Assembly (NCBI RefSeq): GCF_013034685.1
Contig: NZ_WQGO01000003.1
Span: forward strand, 186,001-250,000
Direction: 5' to 3'
From: Ruegeria lacuscaerulensis
GTDB lineage: Bacteria; Pseudomonadota; Alphaproteobacteria; Rhodobacterales; Rhodobacteraceae
DNA: 64,000 nucleotides
Shown: positions 53,285-63,251 of the stretch, piece after piece
Layout: every line of letters begins with the position of its first letter
Position numbering within the stretch: the stretch's first letter is position 1
Notes under the pieces: model-generated
Database searches by the model: none
Told to the model about the DNA's origin: nothing
What the model saw: the letters and a program-made list of their open reading frames with translations, nothing else
Position numbers and translations under genes: made by a program

Positions 53285-53491
53285 ATCCGATGAGGACGAG
53301 GCACATGGGGCACCAAACGACCCCGAACCAATAAAATACAGGTTTCATACAGGCATCTCGCTTTCATCATTTAAGAGATCCGGCGCGCGGGCGAGCAGAC
53401 ATCCCCCCAGGTGGCGCGCGCAGCTGGACTTCCCGCTCAGCGGGCCAATGCGGCGGGTTGATCAGTGGCAGCAGATCAACCCGCCGTTTTT
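53285..53491 (+). ncRNA. UpsM-like leader RNA of the dcw cluster
   Basis: The sequence before mraZ ends in a strong plus-strand terminator 55 bp before the start codon. In Rhodobacter sphaeroides the same position yields UpsM, a small RNA of about 200 nt made by premature termination in the 5' leader of the division/cell-wall operon. The 3' end here is set by the terminator. The 5' end is only estimated from that size; no promoter could be fixed with confidence (TTGACT at 53211-53216 lacks a matching -10). A small CCCGC/GCGGG hairpin at 53432-53444 precedes the terminator. Confidence 0.6.
53451..53491 (+). terminator. Leader terminator upstream of mraZ
   Basis: A perfect 13-bp stem CGGCGGGTTGATC (53451-53463) / GATCAACCCGCCG (53474-53486) with a 10-nt loop is followed by TTTTT (53487-53491). 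Transcription of mraZ from any promoter upstream must read through it, so it is an attenuator for the dcw cluster. Confidence 0.92.
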
Positions 53492-53545
53492 CATCCGGGG
53501 GGAACGTGAAGTTCAAGTGGGGCGCAAGCGAAAGGGACAGTCGTC

Positions 53546-54049
53546 TTGGCGCGCAGGTTTAGAGGTGAAAGCCACCACAAGGTGGATACGAAAGGCAGGG
53601 TCTCGATCCCGGCCTCGTTTCGCCGCGTGCTTGAATCCTCTGATCCGAACTGGCAGCCCGGTGACACACCTGAACTGGTGATCGTCTACGGCGACCATCG
53701 CCGCAAATTTCTGGAATGCTATACAATGCAGGCGATCGACGAGGTCGATGCCAAGATCGACGCTTTGCCGCGCGGGTCGATGCAGCGGAAGATGTTGCAG
53801 CGCATGTTTCACGGGCAGTCCTTTCCAACAACCGTGGATGAAACCGGACGTCTGGTGCTGCCGGCCAAGCTGCGCAGCAAAATCGGTCTCGAGGGCGAGG
53901 CCTTCTTTATCGCCGCGGGCGATACATTCCAAATCTGGAAGCCGGAAACATACGAATCCGAGGAACTCGCCGCCGCCGAAGAGTGGTTGGATGATCAGCC
54001 GGACGATTTCGATCCGCTGGAATTCCTAGACGGCGCCGGGGACGCGTAA
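53546..54049 (+). CDS. mraZ: Transcriptional regulator MraZ
   Basis: A 167-aa protein with two tandem SpoVT-AbrB domains: [30 protein letters not shown] (about residues 1-45) and [39 protein letters not shown] (about 92-130), followed by an acidic tail of about 35 residues. It binds repeats near its own promoter and represses the dcw cluster in E. coli. The start is a TTG codon (53546) with AAAGGGA 8 nt upstream; no ATG fits the conserved N-terminus. It is preceded by candidate MraZ boxes and a leader terminator. The stop is 4 bp from rsmH. Confidence 0.95.
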   Translation: MARRFRGESHHKVDTKGRVSIPASFRRVLESSDPNWQPGDTPELVIVYGDHRRKFLECYTMQAIDEVDAKIDALPRGSMQRKMLQRMFHGQSFPTTVDETGRLVLPAKLRSKIGLEGEAFFIAAGDTFQIWKPETYESEELAAAEEWLDDQPDDFDPLEFLDGAGDA

Positions 54050-54053
54050 CGGC

Positions 54054-55046
54054 ATGGCCGGCGCTACTCCCTCGTCCGAGAAGCCTCATATCCCTGTTCT
54101 GTTGCGCCCATTGCTGGCGGCTGTGGCTCCTGTTTCGGGCGTCTGGCTGGATGGGACGTTCGGTGCGGGTGGCTATACGCGCGGTCTGCTGGACGCCGGG
54201 GCTGACAAGGTCATCGGCGTTGATCGTGATCCGCTGGCCTTTGAGATGGCAGCCGAATGGGCGGGCGACTATGGTGACCGGCTGGTGATGCAGGCCGGTG
54301 TATTCTCGCGCATGGATGAATATGCGCAGGATCTGGATGGCGTCGTGCTGGATTTGGGCGTGTCTTCCATGCAGTTGGATATGGCCGAGCGGGGCTTTTC
54401 CTTCATGAAGGACGGCCCTCTGGACATGCGGATGAGCCAGGAGGGCGAAAGCGCTGCAGATCTGGTCAATACCGCAACCGAAGCGCAACTGGCCGATATC
54501 CTGTTCCATTATGGCGAAGAACGCGCAAGCCGCCGCATTTCCAAGGCCATCGTCAAGGCGCGTACGGAGGAGGCGATCACGACGACCCTTCGTTTGGCCG
54601 AGATCATCGAATCCTGCCTGCCGCGCCCCAAACCGGGGCAGTCGCACCCGGCGACCCGCAGCTTTCAGGGGCTGCGGATCGCGGTGAATGCAGAATATGA
54701 GGAACTGTTTCAAGGCCTCATGGCTGCCGAGCGGGCGTTAAAGCCCGGCGGGCAACTGGCCGTGGTGACGTTTCATTCCATCGAAGATCGCATGGTCAAA
54801 CGGTTCTTTCAGTCGCGGGCGGGTAAAACCGGGCGCGCCAACCGCTATGCGCCCGAGATGGAACAGGAGCTGCCGCAATTCACGCTGAAAACGCGCAAGG
54901 CGGTGGGGCCGGACGAGCAGGAATTGCAAGAAAATCCGCGCGCGCGCTCGGCCAAGCTGCGCGTGGCGGTACGGACTGAGGCTCCGGCGGGGGAAATTGA
55001 AGCCCGCGCTATTGGGATGCCGCAACTTGGGGGAAGAGCAAGATGA
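54054..55046 (+). CDS. rsmH: 16S rRNA (cytosine1402-N4)-methyltransferase
   Basis: A 330-aa SAM-dependent enzyme that N4-methylates C1402 in the ribosomal P site (formerly MraW). The N-terminal [49 protein letters not shown] holds the SAM-binding motif. The family motif [14 protein letters not shown] lies near residue 100, and [24 protein letters not shown] near 235. It overlaps ftsL by 4 nt. Confidence 0.97.
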   Translation: MAGATPSSEKPHIPVLLRPLLAAVAPVSGVWLDGTFGAGGYTRGLLDAGADKVIGVDRDPLAFEMAAEWAGDYGDRLVMQAGVFSRMDEYAQDLDGVVLDLGVSSMQLDMAERGFSFMKDGPLDMRMSQEGESAADLVNTATEAQLADILFHYGEERASRRISKAIVKARTEEAITTTLRLAEIIESCLPRPKPGQSHPATRSFQGLRIAVNAEYEELFQGLMAAERALKPGGQLAVVTFHSIEDRMVKRFFQSRAGKTGRANRYAPEMEQELPQFTLKTRKAVGPDEQELQENPRARSAKLRVAVRTEAPAGEIEARAIGMPQLGGRAR

Positions 55047-55411
55047 AAAGTATATTGTACGTCTTAACTGCGCTTTCGGTGTTCGGGCTGGCCCTTTGGG
55101 CGTATCAAGAAAATTACCGCACCCAGCAGGTGGTAAAGGAAACGCAGAAATTGCAGCGTGAAATCGGTATGGCGCAGGTACGTCTGGCGGTGTTGAACGC
55201 CGAATGGGCCTATCTAAACCGTCCGGACCGCCTTCGCGAACTGGCTGACTTGAACTTTGAGCGCTTGGGCCTGTTGCCCTTGCGTGCCGAGCAGTTTGGG
55301 CGCGCCGACCAGGTCTCCTACGCCGAAGACCCGGACTTGCCGGGTGTTGATCCTTTTGAGTTGGAAGCGATCACCAATATTCAGGCACTGGGCGAGGTGC
55401 AGATTCCATGA
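55043..55411 (+). CDS. ftsL: Cell division protein FtsL
   Basis: A 122-aa bitopic membrane protein of the divisome. One TM at residues 2-20 ([21 protein letters not shown]), then a periplasmic coiled-coil-like stretch ([42 protein letters not shown], about 22-63), as expected for FtsL pairing with FtsB. The assignment rests on this architecture and its place between rsmH and ftsI; sequence identity within the family is low. Overlaps of 4 nt on both sides indicate tight coupling. Confidence 0.88.
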   Translation: MKSILYVLTALSVFGLALWAYQENYRTQQVVKETQKLQREIGMAQVRLAVLNAEWAYLNRPDRLRELADLNFERLGLLPLRAEQFGRADQVSYAEDPDLPGVDPFELEAITNIQALGEVQIP

Positions 55412-57195
55412 CACGTACGCCCCTCCGTCCTCTGGCCCGTATTCTCGACGCCCGCGCCAAGGGTGAGAACCCCAAAGCCATCGAGCGCGAGAATATCCGC
55501 CAGCGTCACGAAGACATGAAAGACCGCGCCCGTGCGCGGGCCGAAGGGCGCCTTTTGGTGCTGGGTCTGTTCTTTTTCTGTGCGTTTGCCGTGGTTGGCG
55601 CCCGCATGGGTATGTTGGCCACGTCCGAGGCGCAGGAACCGCTGGCCAGCGCGCCGGGTGCCGCCATTGCAATGCAGCGCGCCAATATCGTTGACCGCGA
55701 AGGACGCATTCTGGCGACCAATCTGGACACCTATTCTGTCTATGCCCAGCCGCCTTTGATGATTGACCCGGTGGCGGCTGCGGACCAGTTAGTGGCGATT
55801 TTTCCTGATCTGGAAAAAGAGCGCCTGATCAAGGACTTCACAGGCGACCGTAAATTCCTGTGGATTAAGAAACGGATCTCGCCCGAGCAGAAACAGGCTG
55901 TGCATGACATCGGCGATCCTGGTATCCTGTTCGGCCCGCGTGAGATGCGGCTTTATCCAAACGGTAAGCTGGCCGCGCATATTCTGGGTGGCTCGGGCTT
56001 TGGGCGCGAAGGCGTAAGCGCCGCCGAGGTGATCGGTGTGGCTGGTGTCGAGAAACAATTCGACGACTATCTGCGCAACCCTGCCAATGGCAACAAGCCG
56101 CTGCAACTGTCGCTGGACCTGACGGTACAGGCGGCGGTCGAACAGGTTCTGTATGGCGGCATGAAGATCATGAACGCCAAGGGCGCGTCCGCTGTTCTGA
56201 TGAACGCTCATACGGGTGAGGTCGTCTCAGCTGCATCGCTACCGTCTTTTGATCCCAATGACCGACCGCGCCCGCCGACCTCAGGGTTCGATCCTTCGGA
56301 CAGTCCGCTGTTCAACCGATATGTGCAGGGCGTGTACGAGCTGGGCTCTGTCTTCAAGATTTTCACGGCGGCTCAGGCGGTGCAGCTTGGCTTGGTGAAT
56401 TCCAACACGATCATCGACACCTCGGGTCCGATGCGGATCGGGCGGTTCCCGATAGGCGAGTTCAACGGCAAGAACTATGGCGAGATCAGCGTGGCGGATG
56501 TGATCGTCCACAGCTCGAACCGGGGCACCGGACGGCTGGCTTTGCAGATCGGTGCACAACGGCAGCAGCAGTTCCTCAAGGCGTTGGGCATGTTCGAGCC
56601 CACCCCGTTCGAGATTGTCGAGGCCGCAGGTGGCGAACCCCTGAAACCCAAGAAGTGGGGCGAACTCAGCACTGTGACCATTTCCTATGGTCATGGTTTG
56701 TCGACCAGCCCGATGCATCTGGCGGCGGGCTATGCGGCGATCGCGAATGGTGGGCACTATGTCAGCCCGACAATCCTGCGCAAAAACGGGCCTCAGTACG
56801 GGCCGCGTGTCATGTCCGACAGCGCTGCGCGTCAGGCGCAGCAGATGTTGCGCAAGGTGGTCACGGATGGCACCGCCAGCTTTGGCGATGTGGCGGGCTA
56901 TGACGTGGCGGGCAAGACCGGCACTGCAGATAAGCCGAAACCGCGCGGCGGCTATTATGATGACAAGGTGATCTCGACCTTTGCGACGATCTTTCCGGCG
57001 TATGATCCGAAATACGTGCTGATTGTCACGCTGGATGAACCTTCAATCGTGGCTTACGGCGAAAAGCGCCGCACGGCAGGGTGGACAGCCGTTCCAGTTG
57101 CTGCGGAACTGATCGGACGTGTCGCCCCCTTGCTGGGCCTGCGTCCCCGGCTTGAGCCTGAGGCACGCGCTGCTATAACGCTCACCTCAAATTAG
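55408..57195 (+). CDS. ftsI: Septal peptidoglycan transpeptidase FtsI (PBP3)
   Basis: A 595-aa class B penicillin-binding protein that cross-links septal peptidoglycan. A basic cytoplasmic N-terminus, one TM at about 51-70 (LLVLGLFFFCAFAVVGARMG), a dimerisation domain (NIVDREGRILATNLDTYSVY) and a transpeptidase domain from about 250. Active-site motifs: SVFK (catalytic Ser in ELGSVFKIF), SSN (VHSSNRGTG) and KTG (VAGKTGTAD). The length is normal. It is coupled to ftsL by 4 nt. Confidence 0.97.
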   Translation: MTRTPLRPLARILDARAKGENPKAIERENIRQRHEDMKDRARARAEGRLLVLGLFFFCAFAVVGARMGMLATSEAQEPLASAPGAAIAMQRANIVDREGRILATNLDTYSVYAQPPLMIDPVAAADQLVAIFPDLEKERLIKDFTGDRKFLWIKKRISPEQKQAVHDIGDPGILFGPREMRLYPNGKLAAHILGGSGFGREGVSAAEVIGVAGVEKQFDDYLRNPANGNKPLQLSLDLTVQAAVEQVLYGGMKIMNAKGASAVLMNAHTGEVVSAASLPSFDPNDRPRPPTSGFDPSDSPLFNRYVQGVYELGSVFKIFTAAQAVQLGLVNSNTIIDTSGPMRIGRFPIGEFNGKNYGEISVADVIVHSSNRGTGRLALQIGAQRQQQFLKALGMFEPTPFEIVEAAGGEPLKPKKWGELSTVTISYGHGLSTSPMHLAAGYAAIANGGHYVSPTILRKNGPQYGPRVMSDSAARQAQQMLRKVVTDGTASFGDVAGYDVAGKTGTADKPKPRGGYYDDKVISTFATIFPAYDPKYVLIVTLDEPSIVAYGEKRRTAGWTAVPVAAELIGRVAPLLGLRPRLEPEARAAITLTSN

Positions 57196-57217
57196 ACCGT
57201 CCGGCAAAGGGTAGGGC

Positions 57218-58699
57218 ATGGGCACAAGAACAAAAAAACTCAGCCAACTGGCCCTGACCGCGCGCGGAGGGGCAAACCCTGACATCAACGGACTGGCCGT
57301 GGATAGCCGCGAGGTGCAGGAGGGGTTCCTGTTTGCCGCTTTGCCTGGCACCCGCGTGCACGGCGGTGAGTTTATCCAATACGCCCTGCGCATGGGCGCG
57401 GCAGCCATCCTGACCGATGCCGAAGGGGCGCAGATCGCAGCAGCAGAACTGGCTGCATCGGATGCAGCTTTGATCGTGGCCGAAGACCCGCGTCAGGCGC
57501 TTGCTGGATGCGCCGCGCTGTGGTTTGGCGCGCAGCCCCAGACCATTGTGGCCGTAACTGGAACCAATGGAAAAACCTCGGTCGCCACATTCGTGCGCCA
57601 AATCTGGATGGAGCTGGGCCACGCCGCCGTTAACCTTGGCACCACTGGGGTCGAAGGCGCATGGACTGCCCCTCTGGCCCACACCACGCCCGAGCCGATC
57701 ACCCTGCATCGCTGTCTGGCTGAGGCGGCCGCAAATGGCGTGACCCACGCCGCGATGGAGGCGTCCTCGCACGGGTTAGAACAGCGCCGTCTGGACGGGG
57801 TGCATCTGACGGCCGCGGGGTTCTCGAACTTCACGCAGGACCATCTGGACTACCACGAAACGTTCGAGGCGTATTTCGCTGCCAAGGCTGGTCTATTCGA
57901 CCGGGTTCTGCCGCAAGACGGCACCGTCGTGATCAATATGAGCGACCCCAAAGGGGCCGAAGTCCGCAAGATCGCCAAGGCGCGCGGGCAGGAGGTTCTG
58001 ACCGTTGGGCTGGGCGATGCGGATCTGTGCCTGATGAACCAGCGTTTTGACGCGACCGGGCAGGATTTGCGGTTCTCGTGGCAAGGCAAAGTGTTCCAGA
58101 CCCGCTTGAACCTGATCGGCGGGTTCCAGGCTGAAAACATCCTTCTGGCTTGTGGTCTGGTGATCGCGGGCGGGGAAGAGCCTGAGCGCGTATTTGAAAC
58201 TCTGCCGCATCTGACAACCGTGCGGGGCCGGATGCAACTTGCAGCGACGCGCCACAATGGAGCGGCGGTGTTCGTCGACTATGCCCATACGCCTGACGCT
58301 GTGGCCACTGCGCTCAAGGCGTTGCGCCCACATGTGATGGGGCGGCTGATTGCCATTGTTGGCGCCGGCGGCGATCGCGATGCGACCAAGCGGCCTTTGA
58401 TGGGGCAGGCCGCCGCAAACCATGCCGACGTGGTCTTTGTCACCGACGACAACCCGCGCAGCGAGGATCCGGCCGCCATACGCGCCGCCGTTTTGTTGGG
58501 CGCGCCTGAGGCGACTGAGGTGGGCGACCGGGCCGAGGCCATTCTGCGCGGCATAGACGCGCTGCAACCGGGGGATGCTTTGTTGATTGCGGGCAAAGGG
58601 CATGAAACCGGCCAGATTGTCGGCGATCAGGTTCTGCCCTTTGACGATGTGGAACAGGCCAGCATCAGCGTGGCCGCGCTGGACGGGAGGGTGGCATGA
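57218..58699 (+). CDS. murE: UDP-MurNAc-tripeptide synthetase MurE
   Basis: A 493-aa ATP-dependent ligase adding the third amino acid to UDP-MurNAc-L-Ala-D-Glu. The ATP loop is VTGTNGKTSVATF (about residues 111-123). The motif DDNPRSEDP (about 408-416) specifies meso-diaminopimelate, so the cell wall is of the mDAP type. The carbamylated Lys region and SSHGLEQRRLDGV are present. The start follows AAGGGTAGGGC. It overlaps murF by 4 nt. Confidence 0.96.
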   Translation: MGTRTKKLSQLALTARGGANPDINGLAVDSREVQEGFLFAALPGTRVHGGEFIQYALRMGAAAILTDAEGAQIAAAELAASDAALIVAEDPRQALAGCAALWFGAQPQTIVAVTGTNGKTSVATFVRQIWMELGHAAVNLGTTGVEGAWTAPLAHTTPEPITLHRCLAEAAANGVTHAAMEASSHGLEQRRLDGVHLTAAGFSNFTQDHLDYHETFEAYFAAKAGLFDRVLPQDGTVVINMSDPKGAEVRKIAKARGQEVLTVGLGDADLCLMNQRFDATGQDLRFSWQGKVFQTRLNLIGGFQAENILLACGLVIAGGEEPERVFETLPHLTTVRGRMQLAATRHNGAAVFVDYAHTPDAVATALKALRPHVMGRLIAIVGAGGDRDATKRPLMGQAAANHADVVFVTDDNPRSEDPAAIRAAVLLGAPEATEVGDRAEAILRGIDALQPGDALLIAGKGHETGQIVGDQVLPFDDVEQASISVAALDGRVA

Positions 58700-60090
58700 C
58701 GCTCTGGACTGCGGCTGAGGCCGCTGATGCTACAGACGGGCGCGTCACCTGTGACTGGTCCGTGAACGGCGTGTCGATTGACACCCGAACCTTGCAACCC
58801 GGCGACCTGTTCGTGGCGCTAAAGGCGGCACGGGACGGGCATGACTTCGTGGCTCAGGCGTTGGAAAAGGGGGCAAGGGCGGCTTTGGTGTCCCGCATCC
58901 CCGATGGCGTGGCCGAGGATGCGCCGTTGCTGATCGTCGACGATGTACAGGCCGGGTTGGAGGCGTTGGGCCGGGCAGGCCGCGCACGCACCGATGCGCG
59001 CGTGGTGGGTGTGACGGGCAGTGTGGGCAAGACTTCGACCAAGGAAATGCTGGCCAATGTTCTAAAAACGCAGGGCAAAACCCACGCCAGCGTCGCCAGC
59101 TACAACAACCATTGGGGCGTGCCGCTGACCTTGGCGCGGATGCCGCGCGACACCGAATTTGCAGTGATTGAGATCGGCATGAACCATCCCGGAGAGATTG
59201 CGCCTCTGGCCCAACAGGCCCGCCCGCATGTGGCGCTGGTGACGACCGTAGCGGCCGTGCATCTTGAAGCGTTCGACTCGGTGGCCGGTATCGCTCATGA
59301 AAAAGCTGCGATCTTCGAAGGGCTGGAACCCGGTGGGGCGGCCATCGTGAATGCTGATATTGAACATGCAGGTATCTTGCGTGAGACAGCGCAAAGCTGT
59401 GGTGCCGGCATTGTGGAATTTGGGCGCGCGGCGGCAGACTACATTCTCACGGATGTTGAGCAGAGCGCAGACTCCGTTCACGCGACAGCTCAGGTGGGCG
59501 GTGACGCCGTCCGTTTCGACGTGCAATCGGCGGGCACGCATTTTGCGATGAATGCCCTGGGTGCTCTGGCGGCCTGCGTCGAGATGGGGGTCGATCTGGA
59601 CAAGGCGATTGCCGGTCTGCGCCGCTGGTCCCCAGTCAAAGGCCGTGGCGTGCGCGAGCAAATCGCGTTGGCTGGTGGTGGTCAGATTGAGCTGCTGGAC
59701 GACAGCTACAACGCCAACCCGACCTCGATGGCAGCGGCGTTGGACGTTTTGGCAGCCGCCGAAGGTTCCCGCCGCATCGCGTTTCTGGGTGACATGAAAG
59801 AGCTGGGTGCGCAGGAATTGCCAATGCACGCGGCTATGGCAGATGTTGCGGCGATGGCCAAGGTCGATCAAGTGCATTGCATTGGTCCGCTGATGAAATC
59901 GTTGCACGACGCGCTGCCCGACGACAAGCGCGGGCTTTGGACGGAAACAAGCGCCGAGATGGCCAACAAGCTGCCTGACCTGATCCGGTCGGGGGATGTA
60001 GTTCTGGCCAAGGGCTCGCTGAGTATGGCATTGGCACGGATTGTTGACGGGCTGCGTGAAATGGGGCAAGGGAGCGCGCTTGAGCCATGA
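58696..60090 (+). CDS. murF: UDP-MurNAc-pentapeptide synthetase MurF
   Basis: A 464-aa Mur ligase adding D-Ala-D-Ala to UDP-MurNAc-tripeptide. The ATP loop is VTGSVGKTSTKEML (about residues 105-118). Further Mur family features are YNNHWGVPLTLARMP, EIGMNHPGEI and DDSYNANPTSM. It is coupled to murE by ATGA overlap and lies 24 bp before mraY. Confidence 0.96.
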   Translation: MTLWTAAEAADATDGRVTCDWSVNGVSIDTRTLQPGDLFVALKAARDGHDFVAQALEKGARAALVSRIPDGVAEDAPLLIVDDVQAGLEALGRAGRARTDARVVGVTGSVGKTSTKEMLANVLKTQGKTHASVASYNNHWGVPLTLARMPRDTEFAVIEIGMNHPGEIAPLAQQARPHVALVTTVAAVHLEAFDSVAGIAHEKAAIFEGLEPGGAAIVNADIEHAGILRETAQSCGAGIVEFGRAAADYILTDVEQSADSVHATAQVGGDAVRFDVQSAGTHFAMNALGALAACVEMGVDLDKAIAGLRRWSPVKGRGVREQIALAGGGQIELLDDSYNANPTSMAAALDVLAAAEGSRRIAFLGDMKELGAQELPMHAAMADVAAMAKVDQVHCIGPLMKSLHDALPDDKRGLWTETSAEMANKLPDLIRSGDVVLAKGSLSMALARIVDGLREMGQGSALEP

Positions 60091-60114
60091 TCGCCGCATC
60101 AGAAAGGTACTAGG

Positions 60115-61197
60115 ATGCTCTATTGGTTGACCGGCCTATCGGATGGCGGGGATTTCTTTAACCTCTTTCGCTATATCACCTTCCGTGCGGGTGGTGCCTT
60201 TATGACAGCGCTGATCTTTGGGTTTATCTTCGGCAAACCGCTGATCAATGTGCTGCGTCGCAAGCAGGGCAAGGGTCAGCCGATCCGTGACGATGGTCCC
60301 GAGGGGCATTTTTCCAAGGCGGGAACGCCAACGATGGGGGGCTTGCTGATCGTGGGTGCTCTGGTCACGTCGACGCTGGTCTGGGCGCGGTGGGACAACC
60401 CCTATGTTTGGATGGTTTTGTTCGTGACTTTGGCATATGCGGCGATTGGCTTTGCGGATGATTACGCCAAGGTCTCCAAACAGAACACCAAGGGCGTATC
60501 AGGGAAGATGCGCTTGGCTTTGGGGGTGTTGATTGCAGTGCTGGCCTCGGTCTGGGCAACGCTGCACCACCCAGAGGCGTTGCAGAACCAATTGGCGGTG
60601 CCGGTGTTCAAGGATACGCTGGTTAATCTGGGTATTTTCTATATCCCGTTTGCGATTGTTGTGATCGTGGGGGCTGCGAATGCGGTGAACCTAACCGACG
60701 GGCTGGACGGGTTGGCGATTATGCCTGCGATGATTGCAGCCTCGACTTTGGGTGTGATTGCCTATGCGGTTGGGCGGGTCGACTTTACCGAATATCTGGA
60801 CGTGCATTATGTGCCGGGGACTGGCGAGATTTTTATCTTTACCTCGGCGCTCTTCGGCGCGGGACTTGGGTTCCTGTGGTACAATGCACCCCCGGCGGCG
60901 GTGTTCATGGGCGACACGGGGTCGTTGGCCTTGGGCGGTGCTTTGGGGGCGATAGCGGTGGCCACGAAGCACGAACTGGTGCTGGCTGTTGTTGGCGGCC
61001 TGTTTGTGGTCGAGGCGCTGAGTGTTATCATTCAGGTGCTGTATTTCAAACGGACCGGGCGACGGGTGTTCCTGATGGCGCCGATCCATCATCACTATGA
61101 GAAAAAAGGCTGGGCCGAGCCGACGATTGTGATCCGGTTCTGGATCATCTCGCTGATCCTGGCGATGATCGGGTTGGCGACGCTGAAGGTCCGGTAA
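60115..61197 (+). CDS. mraY: Phospho-MurNAc-pentapeptide transferase MraY
   Basis: A 360-aa polytopic inner-membrane enzyme (about ten TMs) transferring phospho-MurNAc-pentapeptide to undecaprenyl phosphate to form lipid I. Catalytic and family motifs are all seen: FADDYAKV (Asp pair), [22 protein letters not shown], and the cytosolic HHHYEKKGW loop near residue 327. The start ATG 60115 has AAAGGTACT upstream. Confidence 0.97.
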   Translation: MLYWLTGLSDGGDFFNLFRYITFRAGGAFMTALIFGFIFGKPLINVLRRKQGKGQPIRDDGPEGHFSKAGTPTMGGLLIVGALVTSTLVWARWDNPYVWMVLFVTLAYAAIGFADDYAKVSKQNTKGVSGKMRLALGVLIAVLASVWATLHHPEALQNQLAVPVFKDTLVNLGIFYIPFAIVVIVGAANAVNLTDGLDGLAIMPAMIAASTLGVIAYAVGRVDFTEYLDVHYVPGTGEIFIFTSALFGAGLGFLWYNAPPAAVFMGDTGSLALGGALGAIAVATKHELVLAVVGGLFVVEALSVIIQVLYFKRTGRRVFLMAPIHHHYEKKGWAEPTIVIRFWIISLILAMIGLATLKVR

Positions 61198-61249
61198 CGC
61201 TCCCGCCTGGTTCGGAGGGCCTGCGGCCCGCCTGCCACCAGTTGGGCCC

Positions 61250-61275
61250 GGCTCGCGCTGACGCGCGAGCCTTTT
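61250..61275 (+). terminator. Terminator-like hairpin between mraY and murD
   Basis: GGCTCGCGC (61250-61258), a TGAC loop and GCGCGAGCC (61263-61271) are followed by TTTT. It lies inside the dcw cluster, so it would attenuate murD unless a promoter follows it. The preceding 50 bp are unusually GC-rich and contain further short palindromes (GGGCC/GGCCC). Confidence 0.6.
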
Positions 61276-61347
61276 GCGTCTCTTGCCAATGCTGGTTTCT
61301 TCTGCGCAGTGTGGCGGCGCATTTGGCGGCAGAAGAAGGTGGGCGGC

Positions 61348-62748
61348 ATGATCCCGGTCAAAGGGTGTTCAGGACAGAAAATTGCAGTTCTGGGGCTGGG
61401 GCGATCCGGGTTGGCGACCGCGCGGTCCCTGCGGGCCGGGAAGGCTGAACCGACCTGTTGGGATGACAACCCAGCAGCCCGAGAAAAGGCCGAAGCCGAG
61501 GGGTTCACTTGCGCTGATCTGCGGCGGCAAGGTGCGTTTGACGATATTGCGAGCCTGATCGTTTCCCCCGGCATTCCGCATCTCTACCCCGAGCCGAACC
61601 CGGTTGTTGCGGCGGCATTGGAGGCCGGGGTGCCGGTGGACAATGATATCGGCCTGTTTTTTCGGTCTTTCGCCGGGCCGGAGTGGAACAATTTCGACAC
61701 CCCTCCGCGGGTCATAGCGGTCACCGGGTCGAACGGTAAATCAACGACCGCCGCGCTGATCCATCATATTCTGACTGCGGCCGGGCGAGAAACGCAACTG
61801 GCGGGCAATATCGGACGCGGTGTGCTGGATATCGAGCCCGGGGGCGATGGCTCGGTCGTCGTGCTGGAACTGTCGAGCTATCAGACCGAACTGGCGCGTG
61901 CGCTGACGCCGGATGTGGCGGTTTTTACCAACCTGTCGCCCGATCATCTTGATCGGCATGGCGGGATGGGCGGCTATTTCGCCGCCAAGCGCCGCCTGTT
62001 CGCCGAAGGCGGGCCCGACCGCGCGGTGATCGGAGTGGATGAGAAAGAAGGTGCGTTTCTGGCAGGCCAACTGGCCGAGGGGCCCGCGGATGACCGGGTC
62101 ATGCGGATTTCGGTCACGCGCAAGCTGACGGGGCCGGGGTGGCAGGTTTTTGCGCGCAAAGGGTTTCTTTCGGAATACCGCAAAGGCCGCCAAACCGGCG
62201 CGATTGACCTGCGTGAGATCAAGGGTCTGCCGGGTACCCATAACCATCAAAACGCCTGTGCCGCCTATGCAGCGTGCCGCGCGTTGGGGCTGGCCCCGCG
62301 CGTGATCGAAGATGCGCTACACAGCTATCCGGGCTTGCCGCATCGTAGTCAGATCATCGCCGAAGCGAATGGTGTGACCTATGTGAACGACTCGAAGGCC
62401 ACCAATGTGGACAGTGCGCTCAAGGCGTTGCGCGCGTTCAAGAAGATTCGCTGGATTTGCGGCGGGCTTGAGAAAGAGGGCGGGCTCGATGCCCTGAACG
62501 GCGCGAAAGACCATGTTGTCAAAGCCTACGTCATCGGGCGTGAGGCTGCTGGTTTTGCCATGCAGCTTGAGGCCGAGGCGCAGGTTTGCACCACCATGGG
62601 CGCAGCCGTGGCGCAGGCCTTCGCCGATGCCCAACCGGGTGAGACGGTCTTGCTGGCCCCGGCGGCGGCCAGCTTCGACCAATATGACAATTTTGAACAA
62701 CGAGGCGACGACTTCACGGCAGAGGTGCAGAAGCGGCTGGCGGACTAA
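61348..62748 (+). CDS. murD: UDP-MurNAc-L-alanine:D-glutamate ligase MurD
   Basis: A 466-aa Mur ligase adding D-Glu. The N-terminal Rossmann segment [18 protein letters not shown] binds the UDP substrate. The ATP loop is [18 protein letters not shown] (about residues 118-135), followed by [10 protein letters not shown] and [15 protein letters not shown]. Start 61348 ([10 protein letters not shown]) has AAGGTGGG upstream; the longer frame adds 13 non-conserved residues. The usual next genes (ftsW, murG, murC) are not directly downstream. Confidence 0.95.
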   Translation: MIPVKGCSGQKIAVLGLGRSGLATARSLRAGKAEPTCWDDNPAAREKAEAEGFTCADLRRQGAFDDIASLIVSPGIPHLYPEPNPVVAAALEAGVPVDNDIGLFFRSFAGPEWNNFDTPPRVIAVTGSNGKSTTAALIHHILTAAGRETQLAGNIGRGVLDIEPGGDGSVVVLELSSYQTELARALTPDVAVFTNLSPDHLDRHGGMGGYFAAKRRLFAEGGPDRAVIGVDEKEGAFLAGQLAEGPADDRVMRISVTRKLTGPGWQVFARKGFLSEYRKGRQTGAIDLREIKGLPGTHNHQNACAAYAACRALGLAPRVIEDALHSYPGLPHRSQIIAEANGVTYVNDSKATNVDSALKALRAFKKIRWICGGLEKEGGLDALNGAKDHVVKAYVIGREAAGFAMQLEAEAQVCTTMGAAVAQAFADAQPGETVLLAPAAASFDQYDNFEQRGDDFTAEVQKRLAD

Positions 62749-62853
62749 GGATTTGCAATAGACCGCCGGTTGCGCCAAGCTGCGGTGCCATCTGGTTGAC
62801 GCACCAGCATTTTTGGTTTTGCGTGCCACCAAATTCAATGTGAGGTTAAGATT

Positions 62854-63228
62854 ATGTCCTACCGTAAAGTCTCTTTGATCCTGCCCGCTCTGCTTGTTGC
62901 GGGGGCCTGCACCAATGTGGGTGCCAATTACCAGCCCGTGGTCGATGGGCCCGTGGGTCCGAACTACAACGCGGATCTGGCCCAATGTCAGGCGTTGGCC
63001 CGGTCTCAGCCGGTAGTGGATGGTAACACGGCAGGGGCTGCGGCGATCGGTGCGGCGGGTGTCGCTGGCACCAAGGCTATCATCGACGACAGCGCCAGTG
63101 ATCTTGGCCGCGCGGCAGTTGCTGGTGCCATTGTCGGTGCAGGGGCCAGTGCGATCAGCAATACTCAGAACCAGGAAGTCATCGTGCGCAACTGCATGCG
63201 TGGACGCGGGTACAACGTCGTCGGCTAG
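62854..63228 (+). CDS. Glycine-zipper lipoprotein
   Basis: A 124-aa precursor with a lipobox AGAC (Cys19 in LLVAGACTNVG). The mature part has a glycine-zipper pair (GNTAGAAAIGAAGVAGTKAII and AAVAGAIVGAGASAI) like small outer-membrane lipoproteins of the SlyB/OmpA-linker kind, and ends RNCMRGRGYNVVG. It is probably anchored in the outer membrane; the role is unknown. It is 105 bp after murD and may have its own promoter. Confidence 0.82.
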   Translation: MSYRKVSLILPALLVAGACTNVGANYQPVVDGPVGPNYNADLAQCQALARSQPVVDGNTAGAAAIGAAGVAGTKAIIDDSASDLGRAAVAGAIVGAGASAISNTQNQEVIVRNCMRGRGYNVVG

Positions 63229-63251
63229 GGCCGCGCCATTGGATGTGTTGG

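Noticed and set aside
53290-53334. 14-codon upstream frame in the mraZ leader
   Set aside because: No ribosome-binding sequence precedes the ATG and the peptide is featureless.
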